Assembly (NCBI GenBank): GCA_039621445.1
Contig: CP154956.1
Span: 89,410,482-89,474,481 of the forward strand
Source of the DNA: Euglena gracilis
Lineage: Eukaryota; Euglenida; Euglenophyceae; Euglenales
DNA length: 64,000 bases
Direction: 5' to 3'
Shown: positions 63,506 to 64,000 of the stretch, in pieces
Numbering within the stretch: position 1 is the first letter of the stretch
How the letters are laid out: every line of letters begins with the position of its first letter
The notes under the pieces: model-generated
Database searches by the model: none
What the model saw: the letters and a program-made list of their open reading frames with translations, nothing else
Told to the model about the DNA's origin: nothing
Position numbers and translations under genes: made by a program

Positions 63506-64000
63506 GTCTAAGATGGTGCCCGTTTATGTCGTTCGATCAATTGATCAACTGACGATTTCAGCAGGGTGAAACCGTTAGTGTCGGTCGATTGTTGCATGGA
63601 AACAGACGCCGATCGTCTAAAATGGAACAAAAAAGCCGTATGAAAAATTTATGTCACAACCCAACCCTAACCCCATTCCCTCAGAAACCTCCCCATTTGG
63701 TTTTTCAAAAGCGCGTGAAAATGTGCCCCTAGAGGGTACCAGCTGCCCCAACAGGCTTCTTTTTGAGGAAGTGTGCACCCCCCCGGGGGGTTCCATGGGT
63801 GGGCAGGAGGGTAGAGCGTTTTCAACCCCCCGGGGTGGGTAAGGATAGGGCGAGGGGCATGGTGAGGGTTAGCGTTAGGGTGGGTACGGTTCGGGTGACG
63901 AACAGGGTCAGGGTCAGGGGCAGGGTGAGGGACACAGTCAGGGTTAGGGCCGCCGAAGTGAAAAATTTTGTGGATTTGGGCAAATCATCATGAAAAAGCT
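63506..64000. other. No gene recognised; telomere-like and GGGTxAGGG-rich text
   Basis: AACCCTAACCCCATTCCCTC at 63661 and many GGGTTAGG/GGGTCAGGG variants at 63850-63950. Confidence 0.5.

Overview
ORGANISM. This is nuclear DNA of a photosynthetic eukaryote, most likely a euglenid (Euglena-like). There are no bacterial operons, and coding sequence is sparse and split into small exons. The best gene is a nuclear copy of the photosystem II assembly factor HCF244/Ycf39, whose exons are joined both by ordinary GT-AG or GC-AG introns and by introns with no GT/AG ends. The two resolved non-canonical introns have ends that can base-pair with each other over 11-12 bp, which is a hallmark of euglenid nonconventional introns. 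Species assignment is inference. LAYOUT. 1-1790: low-complexity G/C-tract DNA with no gene seen. 1791-10711 (minus): HCF244 gene, introns full of repeats. 11099-11322 (minus): terminal exon of an unrecognised gene. 14971-19850: a composite element with 24-26 bp inverted ends, many palindromes and a PHD-finger ORF. 22130-24760 (minus): a Ty3/gypsy-type reverse transcriptase pseudogene cut up by at least three insertions. 26925-33710 (minus): exons of an EF-hand-like gene, one exon split by a hAT-like element with a perfect 8-bp target duplication. 34800-51400: a dense nest of short inverted-repeat elements, PHD-finger ORFs and a tyrosine-recombinase (YR) element. 51401-54707: a 163-bp satellite array inside an inverted-repeat element. 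54700-64000: microsatellites, further elements and a few unassigned ORFs.
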